This document shows, piece after piece, positions 37,028-45,925 of a stretch of 64,000 bases of DNA (the first letter of the stretch is position 1; each line of letters opens with the position of its first letter). Source of the DNA: Syntrophomonas sp. (GTDB taxonomy: Bacteria; Bacillota; Syntrophomonadia; Syntrophomonadales; Syntrophomonadaceae). The notes under the pieces were generated by a model. It worked only from the letters and a program-made list of their open reading frames with translations. It searched no databases and had not been told where the DNA came from. Position numbers and translations under genes: made by a program. The DNA lies in NCBI GenBank assembly GCA_016841425.1, contig JAENZE010000002.1, positions 294,512 to 358,511 on the forward strand. The letters are read 5' to 3'.

Positions 37028-37867
37028 ATGCAGATCATACAGAAGAGGAAGATATTTTATATTATTTCTTTATTAATCATCATACCTGGACTGGTTTCGC
37101 TGGTTTTTCAGGGGCTTAACCAGGGTATAGATTTTAAAGGTGGTTCAATACTGCACGTTAAGATGAGCAGTTCAGTGACTTCCGCCGAAGTAAGAAGTGT
37201 GCTGTCCGATTTTGATCTTGACCGAAGTGAAGTCCAGAAGAGCGGCGATGAATTCTATGTGCGTACCGAGGTACTAACCCAGGAAAAAACTAACGAAATC
37301 ATGGGAGCACTGAAAACAGAATTTGAACAGGTAACGTTTTTGAGTTCAGATACGGTTGGAGCCACTATTGGAAGTGAGCTAACCCGCAATGCTTTTTTAG
37401 CTCTGGGTATAGCTGCGGTATTAATGCTGCTCTATATAACTATCCGGTTTGAATGGACTTTCGGGGTAGCCGCAGTGTTGGCCATAATACACAATGTGCT
37501 GGTGGTTCTGGGAGTATTCTCCATAATGCAGTGGGAGATAAACACCGCATTCATTGCTGCTATATTAACCGTCATTGGGTACAGCATAAACGATACCATA
37601 GTTATATTCGACCGGGTGCGGGAGAATATGAAAAGGACTAAGCGACAGGATTACGAGGAACTGCTTAACAAGAGCATAACCCAGACTCTAAATAGATCCA
37701 TTAATACCGTCTTAACCTCGGCTTTTACTCTGGTAGCATTACTGCTGTTGGGAGGGGCGACCATTAAATTCTTCGTGGCCGCAATGTTGATTGGCTTTGT
37801 GGTAGGAGCTTACAGCTCTATATTTATTGCCAGCCCACTCTGGTATGAAATTAAAAAGACGGCATAA
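37028..37867 (+). CDS. secF: Protein translocase subunit SecF
   Basis: This 279-aa partner of SecD has an N-terminal helix, LNQGIDFKGGSILHVKM (SecF signature), a short periplasmic domain, and then five helices with VIGYSINDTIVIFDRVREN, the conserved functional Asp and Arg. SD GGGGGG precedes the ATG. It is the last gene of the yajC-HD-secDF group. Confidence 0.95.
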   Translation: MQIIQKRKIFYIISLLIIIPGLVSLVFQGLNQGIDFKGGSILHVKMSSSVTSAEVRSVLSDFDLDRSEVQKSGDEFYVRTEVLTQEKTNEIMGALKTEFEQVTFLSSDTVGATIGSELTRNAFLALGIAAVLMLLYITIRFEWTFGVAAVLAIIHNVLVVLGVFSIMQWEINTAFIAAILTVIGYSINDTIVIFDRVRENMKRTKRQDYEELLNKSITQTLNRSINTVLTSAFTLVALLLLGGATIKFFVAAMLIGFVVGAYSSIFIASPLWYEIKKTA

Positions 37868-37874
37868 ATATTAG

Positions 37875-37903
37875 AGGGTGACATAGTATTATATATATGT
37901 TAA
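37875..37903 (+). promoter_or_regulatory. Sigma-A type promoter for the cation transporter leader
   Basis: GTGACA, a 17-bp spacer and TAAAAT lie just after secF. Transcription from here would make a leader of roughly 110 nt that includes the terminator hairpin at 37974-38005 before the transporter gene. Confidence 0.5.
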
Positions 37904-37973
37904 AATCATAAAACATTAATATAGACAGTCAGGCATACCTGCCGGGCTCCTTGAGAGCAGCAGAAAAATCTGT

Positions 37974-38005
37974 GGGACTTCATTGGCAAATGAAGTCCCT
38001 TTTTA
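37974..38005 (+). terminator. Terminator/attenuator hairpin ahead of the cation transporter gene
   Basis: GGGACTTCATT (37974-37984) pairs perfectly with AATGAAGTCCC (37989-37999) around a GGCA loop, followed by a T-run. It lies only about 20 nt before the SD of the transporter, and after a plausible promoter. It could therefore be either the secF terminator or a conditional terminator in a regulatory leader. Confidence 0.75.
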
Positions 38006-38025
38006 TTAGAGGGGGTAAGGGCTGT

Positions 38026-38910
38026 ATGAATACCAAGGCCAGAGCAGCTTGGTTGTCGGTAGCCAGCAATATAATACTTACAGTTGGAAAACTGATCATC
38101 GGTTTGATGATAGGATCGGTAAGTGTAATATCAGAAGCGATCCATTCAGCCAATGATCTGTTAGCATCTTTTATCGCCCTTTTTGCAGTAAAGACATCAG
38201 ATAAACCGCCGGACAAGGAACACCCCTACGGGCATGGCAAAATCGAAAATATCGCCGGAACTATCGAGGCAGTATTGATTTTTCTGGCTGCGGGATTTAT
38301 TATTTCCGAAGCCATCGAAAAGCTGCGACATGGTGGAGAAATTATGGAGCCGGGCTGGGGTATATTTATTATGGGGATATCTGCTCTAATGAATTTATTA
38401 GTCTCTTCTTATCTTCTCAAGGTAGGAAAAGAGCAGCATTCAGTAGCCCTGGAAGCGGATGGCATACATCTGCGTACGGATGTCTATACATCTCTGGGGG
38501 TTTTTGTGGGATTGCTGCTGATAAGAATAACCGGATACCAAATCATCGACCCTATTGTAGCTATATTGGTAGCCCTTTTAATAATGAAAGCGGCCTACGA
38601 TTTAACCAGAAAGGCCTTTTTACCGCTTATGGATACTGCAGCAGATGAAGATACCCTGGATTTAGTCACCACGGTTATGGATGAGTTTTCTGAGAGCTTC
38701 ATCGAATATCACGATTTGAGAAGCAGGAGAGCGGGTCGTGATATTCATATTGACCTGCATATGGTGGTAAAATCAGAAATGAGTATACAGGAAGCCCACG
38801 ATCTTTGTGACATAATAGAATGTCGGATAAAGAACGAGATCACATACTCCACAGTCTTAATTCATGTTGAACCAGAGGTGCAATGCAGTCATGAAAAAAT
38901 ATTTGTATAA
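38026..38910 (+). CDS. Cation diffusion facilitator family transporter
   Basis: This divalent-metal/H+ antiporter of 294 aa exports Zn, Fe, Mn, Co or Ni (not resolvable here). Six membrane segments are visible. Transport-site residues are in SVISEAIHSANDLLASF (Glu/His/Asp form of site A) and LEADGIHLRTDVYTS (HxxxD). The conserved loop DKEHPYGHGKIENIAGTIEA follows helix 2. The C-terminal cytoplasmic domain carries HDLRSRRAGRDIHIDLHMVV. ATG 38026 is chosen for its SD; upstream in-frame codons would cover the terminator hairpin. LapA-like and DUF2889 genes follow. Confidence 0.92.
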   Translation: MNTKARAAWLSVASNIILTVGKLIIGLMIGSVSVISEAIHSANDLLASFIALFAVKTSDKPPDKEHPYGHGKIENIAGTIEAVLIFLAAGFIISEAIEKLRHGGEIMEPGWGIFIMGISALMNLLVSSYLLKVGKEQHSVALEADGIHLRTDVYTSLGVFVGLLLIRITGYQIIDPIVAILVALLIMKAAYDLTRKAFLPLMDTAADEDTLDLVTTVMDEFSESFIEYHDLRSRRAGRDIHIDLHMVVKSEMSIQEAHDLCDIIECRIKNEITYSTVLIHVEPEVQCSHEKIFV

Positions 38911-38971
38911 TAGGAAGCCAGGAAATATAATAAAGAGAGCTGACAAGTATTGACGAAAGAAGGGGCGTAAG

Positions 38972-39310
38972 ATGCAGGTATACCTATTTATTGCGCTGGT
39001 TTGTCTGATAGTTATTGCAGTATTTGTATTCCAGAACCCGGCTCTGGTGGTAGTACAATTTCTAGGTTGGAATTCTCCTGAGATACAATTGGGAATAATA
39101 GTGCTGCTGGCAGTTATAACCGGAGCTTTCCTAACTTTTATGTTCGATACCTTTCGCTATTTTAAGATAGCTAAAACCATAAGAGAATTAAGGTCCAGCA
39201 ATAAAAAGCTGGAAAAGGTGAATAAAAGTCTAGAGCAATCAAAACAGCAAAGCGCAGTCAGTGCTGCAGAGATTGAAGCCGCAGCGGCAGAAGAAAGTTC
39301 AGATAAATAA
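38972..39310 (+). CDS. LapA domain (DUF1049) membrane protein
   Basis: This 112-aa protein has two membrane helices (residues 4-20 and 42-62) with the LapA-type FVFQNPALVVVQFLGW between them, and then a coiled-coil-like cytoplasmic segment (RELRSSNKKLEKVNKSLEQ) and an Ala/Glu-rich tail. In Gram-negatives LapA acts in lipopolysaccharide assembly. In Firmicutes its role is unknown. A terminator follows. Confidence 0.82.
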   Translation: MQVYLFIALVCLIVIAVFVFQNPALVVVQFLGWNSPEIQLGIIVLLAVITGAFLTFMFDTFRYFKIAKTIRELRSSNKKLEKVNKSLEQSKQQSAVSAAEIEAAAAEESSDK

Positions 39311-39319
39311 AAAGTATTA

Positions 39320-39353
39320 AAAAAATCCGGGATCTTTAAGTCCGGATTTTTTT
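39320..39353 (+). terminator. Rho-independent terminator after LapA-like gene
   Basis: AAAAATCCGG (39321-39330) and CCGGATTTTT (39342-39351) form a stem with an 11-nt loop and a T-run, and can function for both strands. Confidence 0.85.
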
Positions 39354-39408
39354 AGTATAAGATAAGGATTTTAATTGGCAGGGCTACATCGATATAATGG
39401 GTTTAATG

Positions 39409-39894
39409 TTAACCCTGACTTTTAGTCTTTATAGCATTTACAATATCTTCTCTGGATATATTGGGCTGAGAAAAGTAAATGCACTGGTCTGAATAATAAT
39501 TTAGCCATTCTTTCCATCGGGATTCGTAATATTCTTGATCAACCCATTCTGGTGTCTGGCGGGAAGCGGCCTGAATAAAGGCTTTAACCGATCCCAGCAT
39601 AAGTTCTCCTACATGAGTACAGCCCCCAGGTCCCTGGAGTTTGGTCCTTACCGCTTTGGAGAAGCCAGGGCCTATGCTTTCTCCGATAATGTCTTTTATT
39701 TTGTCCATTCCTTTATGACAGATTTCAAACGGAACTCCACTGCCGATTGCTTCTGCCTCAACTATCTGAAAAGTGGCTCCATCAATTAACACCCGGGTCT
39801 TAAGGTCATGTATGTCATCTTTCCACTCGCCCAGTATTTCACCCCATCTTGGCTCTAGATAATTAACGGTATACTTTTCAATTTTCTCGTACAA
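39409..39894 (-). CDS. DUF2889 domain protein
   Basis: This 161-aa minus-strand gene starts with TTG at 39894 after GAGGAGG. The sequence includes IHDLKTRVLIDGATFQIVEA, CHKGMDKIKDIIGESIGPGF and GPGGCTHVGELMLGSV, the last matching the conserved DUF2889 CTH-x-EL motif. Function is unknown; family members occur near aromatic and acyl degradation genes in other bacteria. It converges with the LapA-like gene and is bordered upstream by the tandem repeats. Confidence 0.8.
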   Translation of the reverse strand: MYEKIEKYTVNYLEPRWGEILGEWKDDIHDLKTRVLIDGATFQIVEAEAIGSGVPFEICHKGMDKIKDIIGESIGPGFSKAVRTKLQGPGGCTHVGELMLGSVKAFIQAASRQTPEWVDQEYYESRWKEWLNYYSDQCIYFSQPNISREDIVNAIKTKSQG

Positions 39895-39999
39895 TGTTAG
39901 TCCTCCTCAACTTAGATGGTTTTTAATCATTATAAGGAAAAGCCCGTAAGATATGCAATACAGTCATGAAATTATGGAATTATGTGAATATTTCAACTC

Positions 40000-40633
40000 A
40001 ACCCAACATGTCTGCATGGCACAAGTGCAGACGAAAATTATCCGGATGAATGCTTAAGACCGCTTGGGGCCGGTCTTACTTTCTCCATATAAGTTAGCCA
40101 GTGATGCTTAGATTGATGGGTTAAAACAAGTTATGTTCCCGCTAAACGAATCGCCTTTATCCCCCTGCGCTAACCTTAAGCTTTCATCCCCAAGAAGCTA
40201 TTTTCGTACTAACCCAACATGTCTGCAGGGCACAAGTGCAGACGAAAATTATCCGGATGAATGCTTAAGACCGCTTGGGTCCGGTCTTACTTTCTCCATA
40301 TAAGTTAGCCAGTGATGCTTAGATTGATGGGCTGAAACAAGTTATGTTCCCGCTAAACGAATCGCCTTTATCCCCCTGCGCTAACCTTAAGCTTTCATCC
40401 CCAAGAAGCTATTTTCGTACTAACCCAACATGTCTGCAGGGCACAAGTGCAGACGAAAATTATCCGGATGAATGCTTAAGACCGCTTGGGTCCGGTCTTA
40501 CTTTCTCCATATAAGTTAGCCAGTGATGCTTAGATTGATGGGTTAAAACAAGTTATGTTCCCGCTAAACGAATTCGCCTTTATCCCCCTGCGCTAACCTT
40601 AAACTTTCATCCTCAAGAAGCTATTTTGGTACT
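40000..40633 (+). repeat. Tandem array of three 211-bp repeats
   Basis: Units begin at 40000, 40211 and 40422 (AACCCAACATGTCTGCA), with periods of 211 bp; the third has one inserted T. They differ from each other at only a few positions. Each unit has two hairpins, GTCTGCA/TGCAGAC and AAGACCG/CGGTCTT, and a pyrimidine-rich end. A period not divisible by three, together with many stops, rules out a protein repeat. A fourth copy lies inverted at 31945-32156. No flanking transposase or terminal inverted repeat was recognised. Confidence 0.93.
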
Positions 40634-40815
40634 AAATACAAGGACCCAGGCGGAGATTTTTGCTCATTGAGATGCATATAGATGCCCTTTAGGAAGGTAA
40701 GCCAAGAGTAAATAGTCCAAATCAACGATAATATAGATAAGCAGCTCCTGTCCTATAAGTGCCAATATGATGGCAGGTATGTTATAATGCTTATAACTTT
40801 GAGGAGGAATACTAC
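40634..40815 (+). promoter_or_regulatory. Upstream region of the tRNA nucleotidyltransferase gene
   Basis: After the repeat array the sequence is unique. A TATAAT hexamer (around 40783-40788) about 25 bp before the SD GAGGAGG is the likely -10 of the promoter; no clear -35 is visible. I see nothing else. Confidence 0.4.
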
Positions 40816-43452
40816 TTGAACATAATCACTTCACATAATGCCCTGGATTTCGATGGCCTGGCTTCGATGGTAGCCGCGGGTATCCTTTATCCTTCGGCCG
40901 TAAAGGTATTTTCTGGTACCCTGTCCAGGCATGTCAAGAAATTTATGGCTCTATATAAAGACCTGATTAATATAAAAACTCCTAAAGAGATAGATCTTGA
41001 TCAAATCCGGCGAATGATAGTGGTTGATACTGCCAGTATAAATCGGCTGGGGCATCTTAAAAGTATTGCCGCACGGGAAAACATGGAGTTTTATATTTAT
41101 GATCATCATCCGGAGTCGGAAGATAATCTGATTGGAGATCTGGTGGAAATACACAAGGTAGGGGCTGCAACTACTATATTGGTAGAAGAAATTAAAAGGC
41201 AGAATAAGCATATAAGTCCCTTCGATGCTACTATACTGGCTCTGGGTATTTATGAGGATACCGGAAGCCTGCTGTTTACTTCCACTACTCCCCGGGACAT
41301 AGAAGCAGCAGCCTATCTGCTGGAGAAGGGCGCTAACCTTTCAGTGGTAGCCAATTTCATGGAGCAGTCATTTTCTGGCGAACAAAGACAGCTTCTGCAG
41401 GATTTATTAAAGAATACCAGGCATTACAATATTAAGAATACAGAAATAATCATTTCCCACACCTCCACCGAACAGTTTATTCAAGGGCTGGATGCCTTGA
41501 CCCATCAGCTGCTGGAAGTAGAAAATGGAGAAGTAGCCTTTGTGGTGGCAGCTATGAAGGGAAAGACTTACATAGTGGGAAGAAGCCGCAGCAATAACAT
41601 CAATGTCAATGAAGTGCTTCACAAGCTGTCTGGCCGGGGGCACGCCAAGGCTGCTTCAGCAACAATTAAAGACCAGGAAATAGATAGGATTATTAATACT
41701 ATATTGGCCGAAGCCGATAATAAAGCTAAACCAGGGTTGCTAGCCCGGGATATCATGTCCAGTCCTGTAAAAACCTTGTCCGGAGATATCAGTATGGAAG
41801 AAGCAGGTAAGACTATGCTTCGGTATGGTCATACTGGTATGCCAGTGGTGGAGGGAGATAGAATGATCGGGGTTATTTCCAGGCGGGATGTGGGAAAAGC
41901 TAGAATTCATGAACTTGCTCATGCACCAGTAAAAGGATTCATGGCCAGTGGAGTATGGACCGCAACGCCAGATACTCCGGTAAATGAAATTCAAAAACTC
42001 ATGGTTGAATATGATATCGGAAGATTACCTATAGTAGAAGATGGCAGATTGTATGGGATTGTATCACGCACGGATATACTCAGGACTCTGCATGGTGACC
42101 AATATCCAGAAGACCACGAAATACTATATTCTCCCACCGCAGCGGCAGAGGAGAATTGTTTTAATCTGATGCAGGATCGATTGCCAACCAGGATACTATC
42201 TGTCTTGAGACTGGCCGGGCAGGTAGCAGAAGAACTGGCGGCCAGTGTCTATTGTGTAGGAGGCTTCGTACGGGATCTTTTCCTGAGGCTGCCTAATTTT
42301 GATGTAGATCTGGTTGTTGAAGGGGATGGCATCAGTCTAGCGAACAAACTGGCTGAAAGATTAGGCGGAAAAGCTAGAATTCATGATCGGTTTAAGACCG
42401 CAGTAATTATTCTCCCAGATGGACTAAGGTTTGATGTAGCAACGGCTCGAACTGAATACTACGAATTCCCCGCTGCCCTGCCCAGTGTAGAGCGAGCTTC
42501 CATCAAAGAGGATTTATATCGACGAGACTTTACCATAAATACCATGGCAGTAGCATTAAATCCTGATAAATTCGGTGATCTGATAGACTTTTTCGGAGGC
42601 CGGAAGGATCTGGAAAAGGGCCATATTAAGATATTATATAACCTCAGTTTTGTGGAAGATCCTACCAGGATTCTAAGAGCCATTCGCTTTGAACAAAGGT
42701 ACAAATTTAATATAGAACCTGATACTTTGAGATTTGCCCAGGACGCAGTTGCGCGTCGACTGCTGGATAAATTATCTAATGCCCGCATAATGCATGAACT
42801 AATGCTCATCCTGGATGAGAAGGATCCAGTACCATCATTGGAGAGGATGAAAGAAATTGGGGTATGGGCTTATATATTTCCGGAAATAGATTTGAACAAG
42901 CTGGATTGGACTGAGCTGCGTCGGGTCCCGGTGATAAATGCATGGTGGAATGAAAGATATCAAATGACTAAAATAAAAACATGGCTAATATATCTGATGC
43001 TGATGCTTTCTGCCCTTGATAAAGATACAGCTCTGGAAGCGATTAAAAGGTTTTTCACTGCCCGCGAGGTATCGAAATCGATAGAAGAATCGTTTATGGC
43101 TCCAGAACTGGTTGAATATTTCTCCTGCCAGGATAATTTGGCTGCCAGCACCATCGATGAAAAGATTGGCAGCTGGAGTCAGGAAGGCATCATCTACCTC
43201 CTGCGCTGTATAAAAGATGAGAATACCTGGAAGAAAGTTGTCAACTACCTGGATTTGAAAAGCGAAGTGAAGCTGGAAATAGGCGGACAACAAGTAAAGG
43301 AATTGGGAGTAAAGCCAGGGCCTATATATAGCTCTTTATTGGCGGAGTTGTATAAGATGAAACTTGACGGTAAAATCAGTACTGGAGAAGAAGAACTATA
43401 TGCTCTTCAGAACATGCTTGAGGAGGAAGAATATCTAAATGAACATAACTGA
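40816..43452 (+). CDS. DHH-CBS-tRNA nucleotidyltransferase fusion (CCA/A-adding enzyme)
   Basis: This 878-aa protein contains an N-terminal DHH phosphoesterase domain (SHNALDFDGLASMVAA, VVDTASINRLG, YIYDHHPE; residues 5-200), a DHHA1 domain ending in SGRGHAKAASATI (about 270-285), two CBS repeats (about 308-430) and a class II nucleotidyltransferase domain from about 455 (YCVGGFVRDLFLRLPNFDVD, with the catalytic Asp pair; DLYRRDFTINTMAVAL; ILRAIRFEQRY). It completes the 3' end of tRNA. This architecture is known from deep-branching bacteria and some Clostridia, where such enzymes may add only A. The start is TTG 40816 after GAGGAGG. It overlaps the M50 protease gene. Confidence 0.92.
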   Translation: MNIITSHNALDFDGLASMVAAGILYPSAVKVFSGTLSRHVKKFMALYKDLINIKTPKEIDLDQIRRMIVVDTASINRLGHLKSIAARENMEFYIYDHHPESEDNLIGDLVEIHKVGAATTILVEEIKRQNKHISPFDATILALGIYEDTGSLLFTSTTPRDIEAAAYLLEKGANLSVVANFMEQSFSGEQRQLLQDLLKNTRHYNIKNTEIIISHTSTEQFIQGLDALTHQLLEVENGEVAFVVAAMKGKTYIVGRSRSNNINVNEVLHKLSGRGHAKAASATIKDQEIDRIINTILAEADNKAKPGLLARDIMSSPVKTLSGDISMEEAGKTMLRYGHTGMPVVEGDRMIGVISRRDVGKARIHELAHAPVKGFMASGVWTATPDTPVNEIQKLMVEYDIGRLPIVEDGRLYGIVSRTDILRTLHGDQYPEDHEILYSPTAAAEENCFNLMQDRLPTRILSVLRLAGQVAEELAASVYCVGGFVRDLFLRLPNFDVDLVVEGDGISLANKLAERLGGKARIHDRFKTAVIILPDGLRFDVATARTEYYEFPAALPSVERASIKEDLYRRDFTINTMAVALNPDKFGDLIDFFGGRKDLEKGHIKILYNLSFVEDPTRILRAIRFEQRYKFNIEPDTLRFAQDAVARRLLDKLSNARIMHELMLILDEKDPVPSLERMKEIGVWAYIFPEIDLNKLDWTELRRVPVINAWWNERYQMTKIKTWLIYLMLMLSALDKDTALEAIKRFFTAREVSKSIEESFMAPELVEYFSCQDNLAASTIDEKIGSWSQEGIIYLLRCIKDENTWKKVVNYLDLKSEVKLEIGGQQVKELGVKPGPIYSSLLAELYKMKLDGKISTGEEELYALQNMLEEEEYLNEHN

Positions 43453-44056
43453 TATGTTGGTAGCCCTGCCGGCTATACTCATCGCTTTAACTTTTCATGA
43501 ATACGCCCATGGCAAAGTAGCTGATTTGCTTGGAGATGACACCCCTTATTACCAGGGCCGACTGACGCTAAACCCCTTGCCCCATATCGATTGGATAGGG
43601 TTTGCTATGTTGTTCATATTTCATTTTGGGTGGGCTAAGCCGGTGCAGGTAAATCCCGCCAATTTTAAAGGAGTAGGCTATAAAAAGGGGATGATGTTGG
43701 TATCCCTGGCCGGGCCGATGATGAACCTGCTGCTGGCTTTTACAGGCCTGATCTTATTAAGAATGCTATTGCCCTATCAGCTTACCGAATGGGGGAGTAT
43801 TACGGTGGCCATTTTGGGACCTTTGATCAGTATAAATATTATCCTGGCAGCCTTTAATCTTATCCCCCTGCCGCCTCTGGATGGATCGAAAATCCTGGCC
43901 GGACTCTTGCCGGATTCAGGCGCCCGGATGATGTATTCGCTGGAACAATACGGACCCCTGCTGTTGCTGCTATTGATAATGACCGGAGCAGCTTCCAAGA
44001 TATTTATACCGGTAGCAAATTTGTTGTATGGTGTTTTATATGGCGTGGTTTTTTAA
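43439..44056 (+). CDS. Site-2 protease family (M50) membrane protease
   Basis: This 205-aa membrane metalloprotease has the zinc motif HEYAH at residues 20-24 in the first helix, followed by GKVADLLGDDTPYYQGRLTLNP, GWAKPVQVNP, LAGPMMNLLLAF and FNLIPLPPLDGSKIL, which holds the third zinc ligand Asp. This is the short YwhC/SREBF-like branch without a PDZ domain. Its start overlaps the end of the previous gene by 14 bp, and scpA follows after 17 bp, as in many Firmicutes. Confidence 0.92.
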   Translation: MNITDMLVALPAILIALTFHEYAHGKVADLLGDDTPYYQGRLTLNPLPHIDWIGFAMLFIFHFGWAKPVQVNPANFKGVGYKKGMMLVSLAGPMMNLLLAFTGLILLRMLLPYQLTEWGSITVAILGPLISINIILAAFNLIPLPPLDGSKILAGLLPDSGARMMYSLEQYGPLLLLLLIMTGAASKIFIPVANLLYGVLYGVVF

Positions 44057-44073
44057 AGTTAGCTGGTGATTAA

Positions 44074-44802
44074 ATGACTTACGTGGTCGATCTGGATGCA
44101 TTCCATGGTCCCCTGGACCTGCTGCTATATCTGATCGATAAAAATGAAATAGATATATATGATATACCGATAGCTAATATCACTGAACAGTATCTGGCAT
44201 ACCTGCAGGCTACCGGGGACTTCAATCTGGAAAATTTGGGAGCTTTTCTGAGTATGGCTTCCTATCTGTTGAATCTCAAATCTAGAATGCTTCTGCCCAC
44301 AAATGATGAAGATTTAGAAGAAGACCCGTCTGATCCCCGGGAAGAACTGGTACAAAAGCTCATCGAATATCGGCGCTATAAGAAAGCTGCTGAATATCTC
44401 ATATCAAGACAAACAGAGGATTTTGCCCGTATATTCTATCGAACTGCTGATGAAGCTCTGACTGAGAATGTAGAAATTGCAGCGGATTTAAGCGCGTTAG
44501 TAAGGGCCTACAACAAGGTTATAAACAGTATTCCGGAAGCAAGCACCGAACCCTTTCAAATTCCGGAAGGGGATGCTAATGTAGAAAGCAAAATGCAGGA
44601 AATTATAGAGCGACTGGAGCTTTTCCCAACCGGGCTAGTTTTTCAGGAGTTCTTTATTGGAGTAAGGAGAAGAAGAGAAGTAATGGCTTTGTTTCTGGCT
44701 TTGCTGGAATTGATTCGTCTTCAGCAGGTAGCAGCGGTGCAGGAAAACTCCTTTTCGGAAATAAAAGTCTATTTGCGGGTGGGTGGAGAAATAATATGTT
44801 GA
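44074..44802 (+). CDS. scpA: Segregation and condensation protein ScpA
   Basis: This kleisin subunit of the SMC condensin (242 aa) has an N-terminal FHGPLDLLLYLIDKNEIDIYD that binds the SMC neck, a middle acidic linker, and a C-terminal winged helix with GVRRRREVMALFLALLELIR. It is needed for chromosome compaction and segregation. The final 7 bp overlap the start of scpB. Confidence 0.95.
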   Translation: MTYVVDLDAFHGPLDLLLYLIDKNEIDIYDIPIANITEQYLAYLQATGDFNLENLGAFLSMASYLLNLKSRMLLPTNDEDLEEDPSDPREELVQKLIEYRRYKKAAEYLISRQTEDFARIFYRTADEALTENVEIAADLSALVRAYNKVINSIPEASTEPFQIPEGDANVESKMQEIIERLELFPTGLVFQEFFIGVRRRREVMALFLALLELIRLQQVAAVQENSFSEIKVYLRVGGEIIC

Positions 44803-45308
44803 TGCGTGATGATATAAAAGCTGCGGTTGAAGCAGTCTTATTTGTACGCGGAGAAAGAGTGCCTCTGGACGAACTGGTGGACATCCTGGAGGTTCCTCTG
44901 GTGGATCTAAAGGAAATTATTGAAGAATTAGTTGAGGAATATAATAAACTAAAACGGGGAATACAGATAGTAGCGGTAGACCGAGGCTACTTGATGTGTA
45001 CTCGGCCGGATTACAGCGACATATTAGCCAGGATGGAGAAGACAGCTCAGAAGAGACTGTCACCTGCAGCAGCTGAGACACTGGCTATAATTGCTTATCG
45101 TCAGCCGGTTACCAGATCGCAAATAGAAAGCATACGGGGGGTAAAATCAGAACGAGTAATAGCCAATCTACTTGAAAAAGGATTGATTGAAGAAGCGGGT
45201 TATAAGCCGGTGCCAGGCAAACCAATATTGTACATAACCGGCAGCGAGTTTTTGCGAGTATTTGGCTTAAGCAGTTTAAAAGACCTGCCAGCAGTTGGGG
45301 AGGATTAA
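44796..45308 (+). CDS. scpB: Segregation and condensation protein ScpB
   Basis: This 170-aa dimeric winged-helix partner of ScpA begins DDIKAAVEAVLFVRGERVPL and has the family core SPAAAETLAIIAYRQPVTRS, then SIRGVKSERVIANLLEKGLI. ATG 44796 or 44802 may be the start; both overlap scpA. It is in the usual operon with scpA. Confidence 0.95.
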   Translation: MLMRDDIKAAVEAVLFVRGERVPLDELVDILEVPLVDLKEIIEELVEEYNKLKRGIQIVAVDRGYLMCTRPDYSDILARMEKTAQKRLSPAAAETLAIIAYRQPVTRSQIESIRGVKSERVIANLLEKGLIEEAGYKPVPGKPILYITGSEFLRVFGLSSLKDLPAVGED

Positions 45309-45311
45309 AAG

Positions 45312-45872
45312 ATGACGGAAAAATCGCTGGAAGAAGAGATAAAAATACAGGCGCAGAAGTCCAAGAAACTAGCCCGCTATATGAGCAGTACCGAGGACTT
45401 GGTGGAAAATCAAATCCGCAAGGCCATGGAAAAAGGAGATTTCGATAATCTGGAAGGTGCTGGCAAACCACTTCGTTTTGAAGAAAATCCTTATGAACCA
45501 CCCGAAGTCCGAATGATTCATAAAATATTAAAAGACAATGATTTTGCTCCGTATTGGATCGAACTGGGTAAAGAAATCGACCGGGATTGGAAAAAACTCC
45601 AGGATGATGTGGAATATTTCCAACGTTATACTTCCATCATTTTGAGCAGCAAACGCGAGAAAATGGCCATAGATAGATATGAGAGCAAAAAGGCTTACTT
45701 CTTTTCGGAAAAACGTCGAGAATTGGAGAAAATTAGTAAGAAAATAATCGATTATAATTTACATTGTCCTACTTACACCATGGGAAGGGCAAATCTGCTC
45801 ATAAATGAAGAGATGTATAAAATAATATTATCAGTTGAATCCCTTATAGAAGAAATATTGAATAAAGATTAG
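45312..45872 (+). CDS. DUF1992 (DnaJ homologue subfamily C member 28-type) protein
   Basis: At 186 aa it has the DUF1992 core VENQIRKAMEKGDFDNLEGA, then GKPLRFEENPYEPPEVRMIH and LKDNDFAPYWIELGKEIDRD. No J domain is present. Function is unknown; in eukaryotes the domain sits in DNAJC28. A long charged helical C-terminus follows. It starts 3 bp after scpB, so probably belongs to the same operon. Confidence 0.85.
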   Translation: MTEKSLEEEIKIQAQKSKKLARYMSSTEDLVENQIRKAMEKGDFDNLEGAGKPLRFEENPYEPPEVRMIHKILKDNDFAPYWIELGKEIDRDWKKLQDDVEYFQRYTSIILSSKREKMAIDRYESKKAYFFSEKRRELEKISKKIIDYNLHCPTYTMGRANLLINEEMYKIILSVESLIEEILNKD

Positions 45873-45925
45873 TTGTATAAGCCATTATCCGATGGGCACA
45901 ATAGGTAAAAACAGGAGAAAATGCC

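Noticed and set aside
40000..40633. CRISPR array
   Set aside because: The units are contiguous 211-bp copies without short repeats and variable spacers, and no cas genes are near.
39895..40815. Insertion sequence or integrase near the repeats
   Set aside because: No reading frame with transposase or integrase motifs is present anywhere in this gap.
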